Source: JAVRLB01 sp049965455 (GTDB taxonomy: Archaea; Thermoplasmatota; Thermoplasmata; Thermoplasmatales; ARK-15). Taken from it: DNA of 49,613 nucleotides. The stretch lies in contig JBMFWH010000005.1 in assembly GCA_049965455.1 (NCBI GenBank), positions 1 to 49,613 of the forward strand, read 5' to 3'. The stretch's first letter is position 1, and every line of letters begins with the position of its first letter. Made by a program: the position numbers and the translations under genes. Of the stretch, positions 42,181-49,613 are shown piece by piece. The notes beneath the pieces were generated by a model. That model saw only the letters and a list, made by a program, of their open reading frames with translations, did not search any database and was not told where the DNA came from.

Positions 42181-42713
42181 TAATAGTCTACTTTATGTTT
42201 TTCATCCCTGTTCTTAGCTTCCAAAAACTTGTAAACAGTCGAATGTTTGCTACCTTCCAACAACATTTCAACAGACTTTTTTGCAAGTTCAATTTCATCA
42301 AAGTTGCCGATTATTGAGATCGTGTTTCCATATACAGAAACATTCGATCCTGTCAACTCCTCTATAGTTCTTCTCACCTTTCCGTCAGTGCCAATAATTC
42401 TGGCCCTTGCCACATGCACTTTTTTCTCGCGTTTACCATAAAAATCTTTCAGATCAATAACCTCTAAGAACATGTCTTCGTTGAAGAGCTTAAATGCATT
42501 TTTAGGTGAAAAACCACGCCCTATAGCCTGCACTATATCTCTGCATTTCATTGCGGATATGGGGTCACTGCCAGTGTCATCTATCACCACAGAGCCATCT
42601 TCTGAATCTATTTCCAGCTTCGTATCTGTAGAGCGCTCTATACTTTCCTTGGTTTCTCCGTTCCTTCCTATCAATGCGCCAATTCTCATCTTTGGGACTT
42701 TTAAATAAAACAT
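42177..42713 (-). CDS. KH-domain protein, Dim2/Pno1-like
   Basis: A 178-residue RNA-binding protein with two KH domains. The first GxxG is GALIGRNGETK (about residues 12-22) and the second ARIIGTDGKVRRTIEEL (about 105-121), with SPKNAFKLF between them as in Pno1/Dim2. The archaeal homologue acts with Rio kinases in 16S rRNA maturation. The gene starts one base after the rio1 stop. Confidence 0.88.
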   Translation of the reverse strand: MFYLKVPKMRIGALIGRNGETKESIERSTDTKLEIDSEDGSVVIDDTGSDPISAMKCRDIVQAIGRGFSPKNAFKLFNEDMFLEVIDLKDFYGKREKKVHVARARIIGTDGKVRRTIEELTGSNVSVYGNTISIIGNFDEIELAKKSVEMLLEGSKHSTVYKFLEAKNRDEKHKVDYY

Positions 42714-42714
42714 A

Positions 42715-43479
42715 TCAATCGCCCAGCTTCAATCCTTTAAATATTTCATTTTCTTTAATCTTCAACCCATACTTATTAAAATATTTTACTATATTTTCTA
42801 TGTCTCTCCTTAAAAATTCTATGGCTAAAGGATGGTTTAAAGGTACGCTCTGCCCCACGTCTATTATATATGGCAATTTCCTATAATACAGGATATTATA
42901 TTCACTCAAGTCACTGTGAACTAGTTTCGCCTTGTTTACAATTAGCAAGATAGATTTCTTTACCTCTTCGAATACCTTTCCTGGATCTTCTAATTTCACA
43001 TCTTTTAGGGTTGGTGCAGAAGATCTCGATGTTCCCAGGTATTGCATGATCAAGATATTTTGATAAGATATTATCGGCTTTGGAACGTGAACATGAAATT
43101 TATGCATAAGCTCTAGATTTTTAAACTCTTTTTGTGCCCATAGATAGATAATGTTATCCTTAGTTTTTTTAACTTTATCAAATCTGTAATCGCCCTCAAT
43201 ATAGTTAATTATCGCTTTGAAATTGGCGTTTGAAGTTCTGTAAACTTTAACTGCATATGATTTCTCGTCTTTTTCCCCTATGAAAACATTTGCTTCTTTC
43301 CCAGTAGATATTGAATAATTAAGGGTGTCCAATATTCCATGGTTAAAAAGATAATAAAATGCCAGCAGTGTTCTCTTGTCAAATACTTCGTCATAAGTAT
43401 TGCGATCTTCGGAGCTTTTTATCTGCCTCTCAATCTTTATTTTTCTGTTAACATATTCTGTATACTCTTCATTTATCAT
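42715..43479 (-). CDS. rio1: Serine/threonine protein kinase Rio1
   Basis: An atypical kinase of 254 residues that functions in small-subunit ribosome maturation. The flexible glycine-poor loop is STGKEANVF, the ATP lysine is in YAVKVYRT, the catalytic loop is LVHSDLSEYNILYY, and the metal loop is IIDVGQSV. It overlaps aIF1A by four bases (ATGA) and is followed by the KH gene, a conserved archaeal trio. Confidence 0.94.
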   Translation of the reverse strand: MINEEYTEYVNRKIKIERQIKSSEDRNTYDEVFDKRTLLAFYYLFNHGILDTLNYSISTGKEANVFIGEKDEKSYAVKVYRTSNANFKAIINYIEGDYRFDKVKKTKDNIIYLWAQKEFKNLELMHKFHVHVPKPIISYQNILIMQYLGTSRSSAPTLKDVKLEDPGKVFEEVKKSILLIVNKAKLVHSDLSEYNILYYRKLPYIIDVGQSVPLNHPLAIEFLRRDIENIVKYFNKYGLKIKENEIFKGLKLGD

Positions 43480-43817
43480 GCTTTTCCAAATACATCCAAA
43501 ATTTCAGGCAATAACCTGTTTCTGCTCAAATAAGAAGCTTGCGTATGAGAGTACCTGTAAACGATATCCCCCTTATCATCCTGAAAACTCCATGGTTTTA
43601 GGATTACAAGATCTCCCTCTTTAATCCACATTTTCTTCTTGATTTTTCCCGGAACCCTGATCGTCCTAGCCTTACCATCTTCACACATTACGGTCATTCT
43701 TGCACTGCCCAGCAACTTGTCAACTATTCCAAATAGCTCTCCATTATTCTTATTAGGCAATGGCACTCTCGTAATCTCCATCTCAGTACTTTCATTACTT
43801 TTTCTATAATATGGCAT
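43476..43817 (-). CDS. eif1A: Translation initiation factor aIF1A
   Basis: A 113-residue S1/OB-fold factor binding the ribosomal A site. RVPLPNKNNGELFGIVDKLLG, MTVMCEDGKARTIRVPGKIKKKMWIKEGD and VILKPWSFQDDKGDIVYRY are the family blocks. It is first in the aIF1A-rio1-KH operon. Confidence 0.95.
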   Translation of the reverse strand: MPYYRKSNESTEMEITRVPLPNKNNGELFGIVDKLLGSARMTVMCEDGKARTIRVPGKIKKKMWIKEGDLVILKPWSFQDDKGDIVYRYSHTQASYLSRNRLLPEILDVFGKA

Positions 43818-43965
43818 ATAAATCCTCGCTTTTTATAGATTTGAGATATGTTATGAGTATATAAAATTAGTTATAAAATATCAGGATTAAGTAAAATGAG
43901 CCATTTTAAGAAAGATATATATAGAAGAAATAAAATACCGAATGAGAGTTTCAGGATGGATCAAT

Positions 43966-44505
43966 ATGCCTAAGAAAACAGATACGAAAGAGGTAATGAA
44001 AACTAAGCTTGAACAATGCAATGAATCATTGGTCAAGAAAGATGCGGTTATTGAAGAACTTGAAAAAAAGATAAAATCATTAGATGAAAGCATTAAAGGA
44101 TACAATGACAAATTATTGAGAATGCAGGCTGATTTTGAAAATTATCAGAAAGTAATACAGAGAGGAGAAGAGGAATTCATAAGATCTGCAAACAGAAAAT
44201 TGATACTTGATCTTCTGGACGATCTAGAAAACTTGGAGATGGCTGTAGAGAAAGCCAGTGCAAAAGACCAGTTTTATAATGCTGTTTCAGGAATAACGCA
44301 GCATTTATGGAACACCTTGACAAGATTCGGCGTGAAGAAGATCGATACAAAAAACAAGAAATTTGATCCATTTTACCACGAAGTTATCGCCACAGAAGAA
44401 GGAGATGGAGAAGACGGAACTATAATAGAAGAATATAAAAGAGGGTATCTTTTATATGATTCATTACTAAAACCCGCTAAAGTTAAAGTTTTGAAAAAGA
44501 GGTGA
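43966..44505 (+). CDS. grpE: Nucleotide exchange factor GrpE
   Basis: Exchanges ADP on DnaK. The 179-residue product has a long N-terminal coiled coil (to about residue 70) with LLRMQADFENYQKVIQRGEEE, the GrpE signature. The C-terminal beta domain follows with FDPFYHEVIATEEGDGEDGTIIEEYKRGYLLYDSLLKPAKVKV. I favour ATG 43966; ATG 43942 lies only 20-odd bases from the TATA box GATATATATAG (43914-43924), so it may precede the transcript start. First gene of grpE-dnaK-dnaJ. Confidence 0.92.
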   Translation: MPKKTDTKEVMKTKLEQCNESLVKKDAVIEELEKKIKSLDESIKGYNDKLLRMQADFENYQKVIQRGEEEFIRSANRKLILDLLDDLENLEMAVEKASAKDQFYNAVSGITQHLWNTLTRFGVKKIDTKNKKFDPFYHEVIATEEGDGEDGTIIEEYKRGYLLYDSLLKPAKVKVLKKR

Positions 44506-44512
44506 ATTAAAT

Positions 44513-46330
44513 ATGGAAAAAATATTAGGAATAGATCTAGGAACCAGCAATTCAGCTGCAGCAGTTATTATATCTGGAAAACCCACTATAATTCCCAGTG
44601 CTGAAGGAATAAGCATAGGCGGTAAAGCCTTTCCGAGTTATGTGGCTTTTACAAAAGATGGCCAGTTACTGGTTGGAGAACCTGCAAGAAGGCAGGCACT
44701 TTTAAACCCTGAAGGTACAATATATGCTGCAAAAAGAAAGATGGGAACTGATTACAAATATAAGGTATTTGGAAAAGAGTATACTCCACAGCAGATATCC
44801 GCATTTATTCTCCAAAAGATAAAGAAAGATGCGGAATCATTTTTGGGAGAAAAAGTTAATAAGGCGGTAATCACCGTACCCGCGTATTTTAATGACAACC
44901 AGAGACAGGCCACTAAAGATGCCGGCGCGATTGCGGGGCTTGAAGTAGTCAGGATAATTAACGAGCCTACTGCTGCTTCATTAGCCTATGGGATAGATAA
45001 ACTGGAAAAGGAACAGAAAATACTTGTTTACGATTTTGGCGGTGGAACGCTTGATGTAACAATCATGGAATTTGGTGGAGGAGTATTCGAGGTGATGTCC
45101 ACTGCCGGTGATACTCAATTGGGTGGCACAGATATGGATAATGCAATCATAGATTTCATAACTAACGATTTCAAAAAGAAAGAAGGAATAGATCTCAAAA
45201 AAGATAAAAGCGCCTTTATAAGAATCAGGGATGCTGCTGAAAAAGCAAAGATCGAGCTATCGACTTCAACTGCCACAGAAATAAATTTACCGTACATCAC
45301 TGCAAATCAAGAAGGACCAAAACATCTTGTAATGCAGATTACACGCGCTCAGTTAGAAGAGCTCGTATCTCCTATTGTAGAGAAGACTAAAATTTCTATT
45401 ACCAATGCTTTAGAAAATGCAAAGTTAGACAAAAAAGACATAGATAAAGTAATATTTGTAGGCGGACCTACAAGAATGCCTATCGTGCAGAAAGTTATAG
45501 AGGAATTTTTAGGCAAGAAAATTGAGCATGGTGTGGACCCAATGGAATGTGTAGCATTAGGTGCTGCATTGCAGGCTGGGGTTCTTGCAGGAGAAGTAAA
45601 AGATATTGTGCTGCTGGACGTCACACCTTTAACCTTGAGCGTTGAAACTCTTGGAGGTGTTGCTACACCCTTAATTCCTGCAAATACAACAATCCCGACT
45701 AAAAAATCCCAGATTTTCTCTACTGCAGCTGATTTTCAAACTGTAGTAACAATTCACGTGGTTCAGGGAGAGCGAACTTTAGCGAAAGACAATGTATCTT
45801 TAGGCATGTTCAACCTTGAAGGTATTCCGCCTGCTCCCAGAGGAGTGCCGCAGATTGAAGTTACGTTCGATATTGATGCAAATGGAATATTAAATGTTAC
45901 GGCCCAAGACAAAGCAACCGGAAAACAAAAAAGCATATCGATAAGTGCTTCTACAAAACTGACAAAAGAAGAAATTGAAAAGATGAAGAAAGAGGCAGAA
46001 AAATTTGCCGAAGAGGATAAGAAAAGAAAAGAGGAAATTGATCTGATCAACACTGCTGAAAGTCTGGTTTATGCCAGTGAAAAAACATTAAATGAATATG
46101 GAGACAAGATCCCGCAAGAAAGTAAAAACAAGGTTCAAGACATAATAAAGGATCTAAAATCTGCTATTGAATCCAAAGACTATCAGAAAATAAGAGAGGT
46201 TTCTGAAAAACTGAACAAAGAAATCCAGGAAGTTGGCGCCTCTATGTACCAGCAGTCAGGACCCAAAGAAGAGAAAAAAACAGATGAAACCGTTGATGCT
46301 GAGTACAAAGATAAAAGTGACAAAGAATGA
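44513..46330 (+). CDS. dnaK: Chaperone DnaK (Hsp70)
   Basis: A 605-residue Hsp70. The ATPase domain has ILGIDLGTSNSAAAV, AVITVPAYFNDNQRQATKDAG, INEPTAASLAYG, VYDFGGGTLDVTI and VFVGGPTRMPIVQ. The substrate domain starts after DVTPLTLSVETLGG, and the tail ends in a charged EEKKTDETVDAEYKDKSDKE stretch. Some archaea acquired this system from bacteria. GGTGA (44501-44505) lies seven bases before the ATG and overlaps the grpE stop. Confidence 0.97.
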   Translation: MEKILGIDLGTSNSAAAVIISGKPTIIPSAEGISIGGKAFPSYVAFTKDGQLLVGEPARRQALLNPEGTIYAAKRKMGTDYKYKVFGKEYTPQQISAFILQKIKKDAESFLGEKVNKAVITVPAYFNDNQRQATKDAGAIAGLEVVRIINEPTAASLAYGIDKLEKEQKILVYDFGGGTLDVTIMEFGGGVFEVMSTAGDTQLGGTDMDNAIIDFITNDFKKKEGIDLKKDKSAFIRIRDAAEKAKIELSTSTATEINLPYITANQEGPKHLVMQITRAQLEELVSPIVEKTKISITNALENAKLDKKDIDKVIFVGGPTRMPIVQKVIEEFLGKKIEHGVDPMECVALGAALQAGVLAGEVKDIVLLDVTPLTLSVETLGGVATPLIPANTTIPTKKSQIFSTAADFQTVVTIHVVQGERTLAKDNVSLGMFNLEGIPPAPRGVPQIEVTFDIDANGILNVTAQDKATGKQKSISISASTKLTKEEIEKMKKEAEKFAEEDKKRKEEIDLINTAESLVYASEKTLNEYGDKIPQESKNKVQDIIKDLKSAIESKDYQKIREVSEKLNKEIQEVGASMYQQSGPKEEKKTDETVDAEYKDKSDKE

Positions 46331-47406
46331 GCAGAGACTATTATGAGATTCTGGGTGTATCAAAAACTGCAAGTAAAGATGAGATTAAAAGAGCATACAG
46401 GGAACTCGCTAAAAAGTATCACCCTGACCTCAACCCCAACAATAAAAAAGAGGCAGAAGAGAAGTTCAAAGAAATCAGCGAAGCTTACGAAGTGCTTATG
46501 GATGACGACAAGAGACAGAAATATGACCAATATGGAGAAGAGGGTATAAAGTTCGGTTCTCAGGGATTTGACTGGAGCAATTTTACACACTATGAAGACA
46601 TATCAGATCTCTTCAACCAATTTTTTAAGGGATTTGGAAATTTTTATGACGAGGAAGACAGTGGAACTGGCAGAGATATTGGCATTGCGGTTGACATAAC
46701 CCTTAAAGATGCGTATACAGGAGTGGAAAAAGATATATCATACACCCGATCAAAAAGCTGCGACGCATGTAACGGTACTGGTGCCAAGGATGGCAAAACA
46801 AAAACATGCCCTCTCTGTAAGGGAACTGGAAAAATAAGAAAACAAACTGTACATGGATTCATGCAGTATGTCACTGTACAACCTTGCCATGTATGCGGTG
46901 GGAAAGGATATATCATAGAGGAAAAATGCAAAAAATGTAACGGTACTGGCAAGATAAATGTCACTGAAAAACTTTCTGTCAGAATTCCGAAAGGTATACA
47001 GGACGGAGCAAGGCTAAGGATCGCAGATAAAGGAGAGATGGGAAAAAGGCAGAGTGGAGATCTGTATGTGGTAGTTCGCATTCAGCCAGATCCCAGGTTC
47101 GAAAGAGATGGAGATGATCTACACACGGTCAAAAAAATTTCGTTTGTAAAAGCTGCACTTGGTGATGAACTGGGAATAGAGACTCTTGACGGTACTGAAA
47201 AATTAAAGATCCCTGCTGGAACACAGCCTGGAACAATAATAAAACTGAGAGGGAAAGGCATGCCAAGAATGAGGCATATGGGTAATGGAGACCTTTTCGT
47301 GCATATTGAAGTGGAAATCCCTACCTCTTTAACGTCAAGACAGAGAGAACTTCTGGCAGAATTTGATGGTGAAAATAACAAAAAAAGAAAATTTTTCTCA
47401 TTCTAG
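46327..47406 (+). CDS. dnaJ: Co-chaperone DnaJ (type I)
   Basis: A 359-residue Hsp40 with the J domain (DYYEILGVSK, HPD at YHPDLNP). A short FN-rich linker follows (DWSNFTHYEDISDLFNQFFKGFGN), not the typical G-rich run. Four CxxCxGxG zinc modules (CDACNGTG, CPLCKGTG, CHVCGGKG, CKKCNGTG) and the two peptide-binding domains complete it. Its ATG overlaps the dnaK stop (ATGA). The 3' end overlaps the convergent alaX gene by nine bases. Confidence 0.96.
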   Translation: MSRDYYEILGVSKTASKDEIKRAYRELAKKYHPDLNPNNKKEAEEKFKEISEAYEVLMDDDKRQKYDQYGEEGIKFGSQGFDWSNFTHYEDISDLFNQFFKGFGNFYDEEDSGTGRDIGIAVDITLKDAYTGVEKDISYTRSKSCDACNGTGAKDGKTKTCPLCKGTGKIRKQTVHGFMQYVTVQPCHVCGGKGYIIEEKCKKCNGTGKINVTEKLSVRIPKGIQDGARLRIADKGEMGKRQSGDLYVVVRIQPDPRFERDGDDLHTVKKISFVKAALGDELGIETLDGTEKLKIPAGTQPGTIIKLRGKGMPRMRHMGNGDLFVHIEVEIPTSLTSRQRELLAEFDGENNKKRKFFSF

Positions 47407-48111
47407 AGAGACATAAATCCTCTTATTTGCTTTGCCCTTGCTTTCGTATTTTGCAATTTTAATAGCCCCAACCTCGGCAGTATTTTTTACATGGGTTCCA
47501 CCATCTGCCTGATAATCAAATCCCTCAATATCTATCAATCTTACCGTTTCTAGATTTTCAGGCAAAAGATCCAGTTTTACCCTGACAATATTGTTAAAAT
47601 CCAGGTTTTTTGGATCTTCGAACCTCACAGTAACAGGCAAATTCTTTTTTACAATATCATTGGCATCATTTTCAATTATTGGTAACAGATCTCTATTCAA
47701 TGCCTCATAATTTATATCCATTCTTGCCCTATCTTCGCCGATCTGAGAGCCAGTGATTTTAGCGTTATATTTTTTGAACAATACCCCACTCAAAATGTGT
47801 ATTGCAGTATGGTACCTCATGTGCGCATATCTTCTATCCCAGTCTATGAGACCATGGGCGATGGAAGAGATCAGCTCTTTATCTGGGTAAGGATCCACAA
47901 CATGATATATCAGGTCAGAATCTTTTACAGTATTTAAAACTTTAAAACTTTTATTGCCGATCTTTAAAGTTCCAAAATCTGCAGGCTGCCCGCCACCTTC
48001 CGGATAAAAAGCGGTCTTGTCCAGCACTATCTTATTTTCAGAGATATCTATTATCTTCGCTTCAAACTCTTTTAGGTAAGAATCATAATAATACAAAGGT
48101 TCAGTTTTCAT
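47398..48111 (-). CDS. alaX: Alanyl-tRNA editing protein AlaX
   Basis: A free-standing editing domain that hydrolyses Ser-tRNA-Ala or Gly-tRNA-Ala. The 237-residue size matches AlaX-M. The N-terminal AlaRS-like beta domain has FYPEGGGQPADFG, the zinc-binding HxxxH is HTAIHIL, and the second half of the site is GFDYQADGGTHV. Monocistronic and convergent with dnaJ. Confidence 0.92.
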   Translation of the reverse strand: MKTEPLYYYDSYLKEFEAKIIDISENKIVLDKTAFYPEGGGQPADFGTLKIGNKSFKVLNTVKDSDLIYHVVDPYPDKELISSIAHGLIDWDRRYAHMRYHTAIHILSGVLFKKYNAKITGSQIGEDRARMDINYEALNRDLLPIIENDANDIVKKNLPVTVRFEDPKNLDFNNIVRVKLDLLPENLETVRLIDIEGFDYQADGGTHVKNTAEVGAIKIAKYESKGKANKRIYVSLE

Positions 48112-48246
48112 GATTGATTAATACTAACAAAATGTTTAAATTTTTCTGTTTTTGATTTTTTCTGTATAGTCCCGAAACCTTTGACTATAAAAAGAGATTG
48201 CTCTTTTATGATCTCTCTGAAACTCACAGAACGAAAAATCAGACGC

Positions 48247-48391
48247 TGTCAATTTTTCGTTGAAAATATTAAAAATAGCATCAGTTATCCTACCATACAT
48301 ATTTCAAAAAATATTCAAATTAAATAATCCAGATAAAAGCTATGCCTTCGACAAAATGAAATAATAAGTAATTATCAACGAAGAGTTGACA
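48247..48391 (+). mobile_element. MITE family B, copy 2 (145 bp)
   Basis: Left end TGTCAATTTTTCGTTG; right end read inward TGTCAACTCTTCGTTG. Most of its length matches copy 1 at 3992-4136 in the same orientation. AAAAATCAGA occurs exactly at 48234-48243 and 48397-48406, three and five bases outside the ends, and may mark a target duplication. It lies in the gap between alaX and mobile DNA. Confidence 0.75.
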
Positions 48392-48444
48392 AGATCAAAA
48401 ATCAGAAATATTTTTATATGCGAAACCCATGAAAATATAATTGT

Positions 48445-48600
48445 ATGAGATTGTTAACTATTCTTTCATCAACTTATCAAATTGCTTCAGATTATTTCAA
48501 TAAATATTATTTTCAAAGCGCTTTATATTCATTTTTAATAAACACCAATTTTGAAGATCTTCATAACTTAACTTCGCCAATTGAAAGTGCTTTATCATAA
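48445..48600 (+). CDS. Short open reading frame, unknown
   Basis: A 51-codon frame (MRLLTILSSTYQ... ending PIESALS) with TTTTTATATG about 30 bases before its ATG, as for a leaderless gene. It has no recognised family and lies among mobile-element debris. It may be an N-terminal scrap of a transposase or a chance frame. Confidence 0.25.
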   Translation: MRLLTILSSTYQIASDYFNKYYFQSALYSFLINTNFEDLHNLTSPIESALS

Positions 48601-48625
48601 TTTGCCAAATTGATTTTTCACTTAT

Positions 48626-48874
48626 CTACCACCTTAAATTTAATGTTTTATCCTCATATTTTTTAATAAAATCCCCAAAAATATGTGTTATTTGGGGCGT
48701 TATGTTGCTTATTAAGTGAAATTTTAATCCTGTTTCTGGATATATTATCGTTTTTGTTAATGATATTAGATGCTTTTTCAGCAATTTTATGTTTTTTACC
48801 GGATCTGCTCCCATCTCTTTTTGATTGCTGTCAAATTTATTGACATTTTCTTGAGGAATATTTTTATCACTTAC
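48626..48874 (-). pseudogene. C-terminal fragment of an unknown protein cut by the right-edge insertion sequence
   Basis: An 82-codon minus-strand frame with coding character (VSDKNIPQENVNKFDSNQ, then YPETGLKFHLISNITPQITH) ends at TAA 48626. It has no start outside a late internal Met and stops abruptly at the point where the terminal sequence of the transposase element begins (about 48875). The simplest reading is a gene interrupted by insertion; its 5' part would lie beyond the element. Not recognised. Confidence 0.4.
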
Positions 48875-48929
48875 AATAGTTTTGCGGTTTTGAAAAAAAT
48901 TTTATATTATTTTACTATTCATATATTTA

Positions 48930-49613
48930 ATGATAGAGATTCCTGTTTATCAAGGACCTGACACATTTAATTCATTAATTAATGAATTTAAGCCATATTT
49001 CAAGAGTTATAGAGGTTTTAACCAGTTCAAAAATCTTGCAAATGCAATGGTAGTAAGTAATTCAAGATCAGTAGTGCATTTGAATGGAATAAACATAAAT
49101 CATACAAATCAATCAAATATGAACAGGTTTATTATCTCCAAATATAACGAAAATGGCATGTTTAATAAAATGTGTGAAATAGTGAACAGGGTAGAGGAAG
49201 ATACAGTTCTTGTAATAGATGACACAATAATAGAAAGGCACGGGAAGAAGATAGAAGGAGCGGACTGGTTTTTTGATCACAATAAAGGAGAAAATGTATA
49301 TGGCATACAAGCAGTAACAACAGTTGCCTCAGGTAAGAATGGCATATATTCAATGCTATGGCAACAGTACCTACGGAAGGGTAAGACAAAAAATTTCAAG
49401 AGCAAGATAGAGATGCAAAAGGAAGCAATAGGGAGATGTGTGGAAGGGGGTCTTAAGTTTTCAACATTAGTGATGGATTCGTGGTACTTTGATAATAGTT
49501 TGGTAAAATATATTGAATCAAAAGGAAAAGATTGGATAGCAGAATGCAAGACCAACAGGTTAGTTTTGTATAATGATGAATGGATAAAAATAGGAGATTT
49601 AATAAAAAACACG
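48930..49613 (+). CDS. DDE transposase, IS4/IS701-like, partial (runs off window)
   Basis: The first 228 codons of a transposase, open to the last base. Catalytic landmarks are VIDDTIIERHGKKIEG (first Asp) and LVMDSWYFDNSLVKYI (second Asp), with CKTNR following; the Glu would lie beyond the edge. The N-terminal region (residues 1-75) is the helical DNA-binding part. The likely left end of the element is ATAGTTTTGCGGTTTT at 48876-48891. The family name is by pattern only; IS4-superfamily is safe, the subgroup is not. Confidence 0.8.
   Translation, partial: MIEIPVYQGPDTFNSLINEFKPYFKSYRGFNQFKNLANAMVVSNSRSVVHLNGININHTNQSNMNRFIISKYNENGMFNKMCEIVNRVEEDTVLVIDDTIIERHGKKIEGADWFFDHNKGENVYGIQAVTTVASGKNGIYSMLWQQYLRKGKTKNFKSKIEMQKEAIGRCVEGGLKFSTLVMDSWYFDNSLVKYIESKGKDWIAECKTNRLVLYNDEWIKIGDLIKNT

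Noticed and set aside
46644..47081. 145-residue minus-strand reading frame
   Set aside because: Antisense to the dnaJ zinc-finger region, with its repeats mirrored; no independent support.

Overview
The window is archaeal. It carries aIF5A with deoxyhypusine synthase, aIF1A, Rio1 kinase, a Dim2/Pno1-like KH protein, RpoN, eL18, DUF99 and Pth2. The low G+C, wall-less acidophile style of the content suggests a Thermoplasmatales or other Thermoplasmata lineage: DppBCDF-type peptide import, a cytochrome bd-type oxidase, a bacterial-type GrpE-DnaK-DnaJ set, and a RuBisCO-like protein. Many first genes have a TATA box about 25-33 bases before the start codon, as expected for leaderless messages. 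Internal operon genes use a GGTGA Shine-Dalgarno 4-7 bases before ATG, and I used this to trim several starts.

Layout. 1-1454 (minus) is the first ~484 codons of a secreted, membrane-anchored protein that runs off the left edge just as a Hint (intein/hedgehog-type) domain begins. 1.5-4.2 kb is an accessory strip with a RimI-like acetyltransferase, thyX, remnants of two insertion sequences and two kinds of short non-autonomous inverted-repeat elements. 4.2-12.2 kb is a peptide ABC importer (dppB, C, D, F) and its large PKD-bearing binding protein. 12.6-15.3 kb is a bd-type oxidase built from two CydA-like subunits. Four copies of a ~170 bp MITE (family A) separate these blocks, and a second MITE family (B) sits at about 4.0 and 48.3 kb.

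15.6-31.7 kb is metabolic. It holds a 2-hydroxyacid dehydrogenase plus a benzoylformate-decarboxylase-like ThDP enzyme, an APC permease and a FilR1-type regulator. Next is a tight five-gene operon (class III aminotransferase, FGGY kinase, RuBisCO-like protein, small DUF6379-like protein, MFS transporter). A HAD phosphatase, an S66 peptidase, threonine dehydratase and another MFS transporter follow. The five-gene operon is the best candidate here for an undescribed pathway.

31.7-48.1 kb is mostly housekeeping. It includes tyrS-dys-mtnP-aCPSF2-MBL, then eL18-uL13-uS9-rpoN-tRNA-Pro, PadR, uL16 and a DUF835 protein. speB-aIF5A follows, then pth2-DUF99 convergent with aIF1A-rio1-KH, grpE-dnaK-dnaJ and alaX. 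Deoxyhypusine synthase, an agmatinase homologue and aIF5A lie within 7 kb of each other. The right edge (48.2-49.6 kb) is mobile DNA: a MITE, a broken reading frame and a DDE transposase that continues past the window.

Family names come from motif recognition by eye, with no database search. Residue numbering for RuBisCO and ThDP comparisons is from memory of the reference enzymes.
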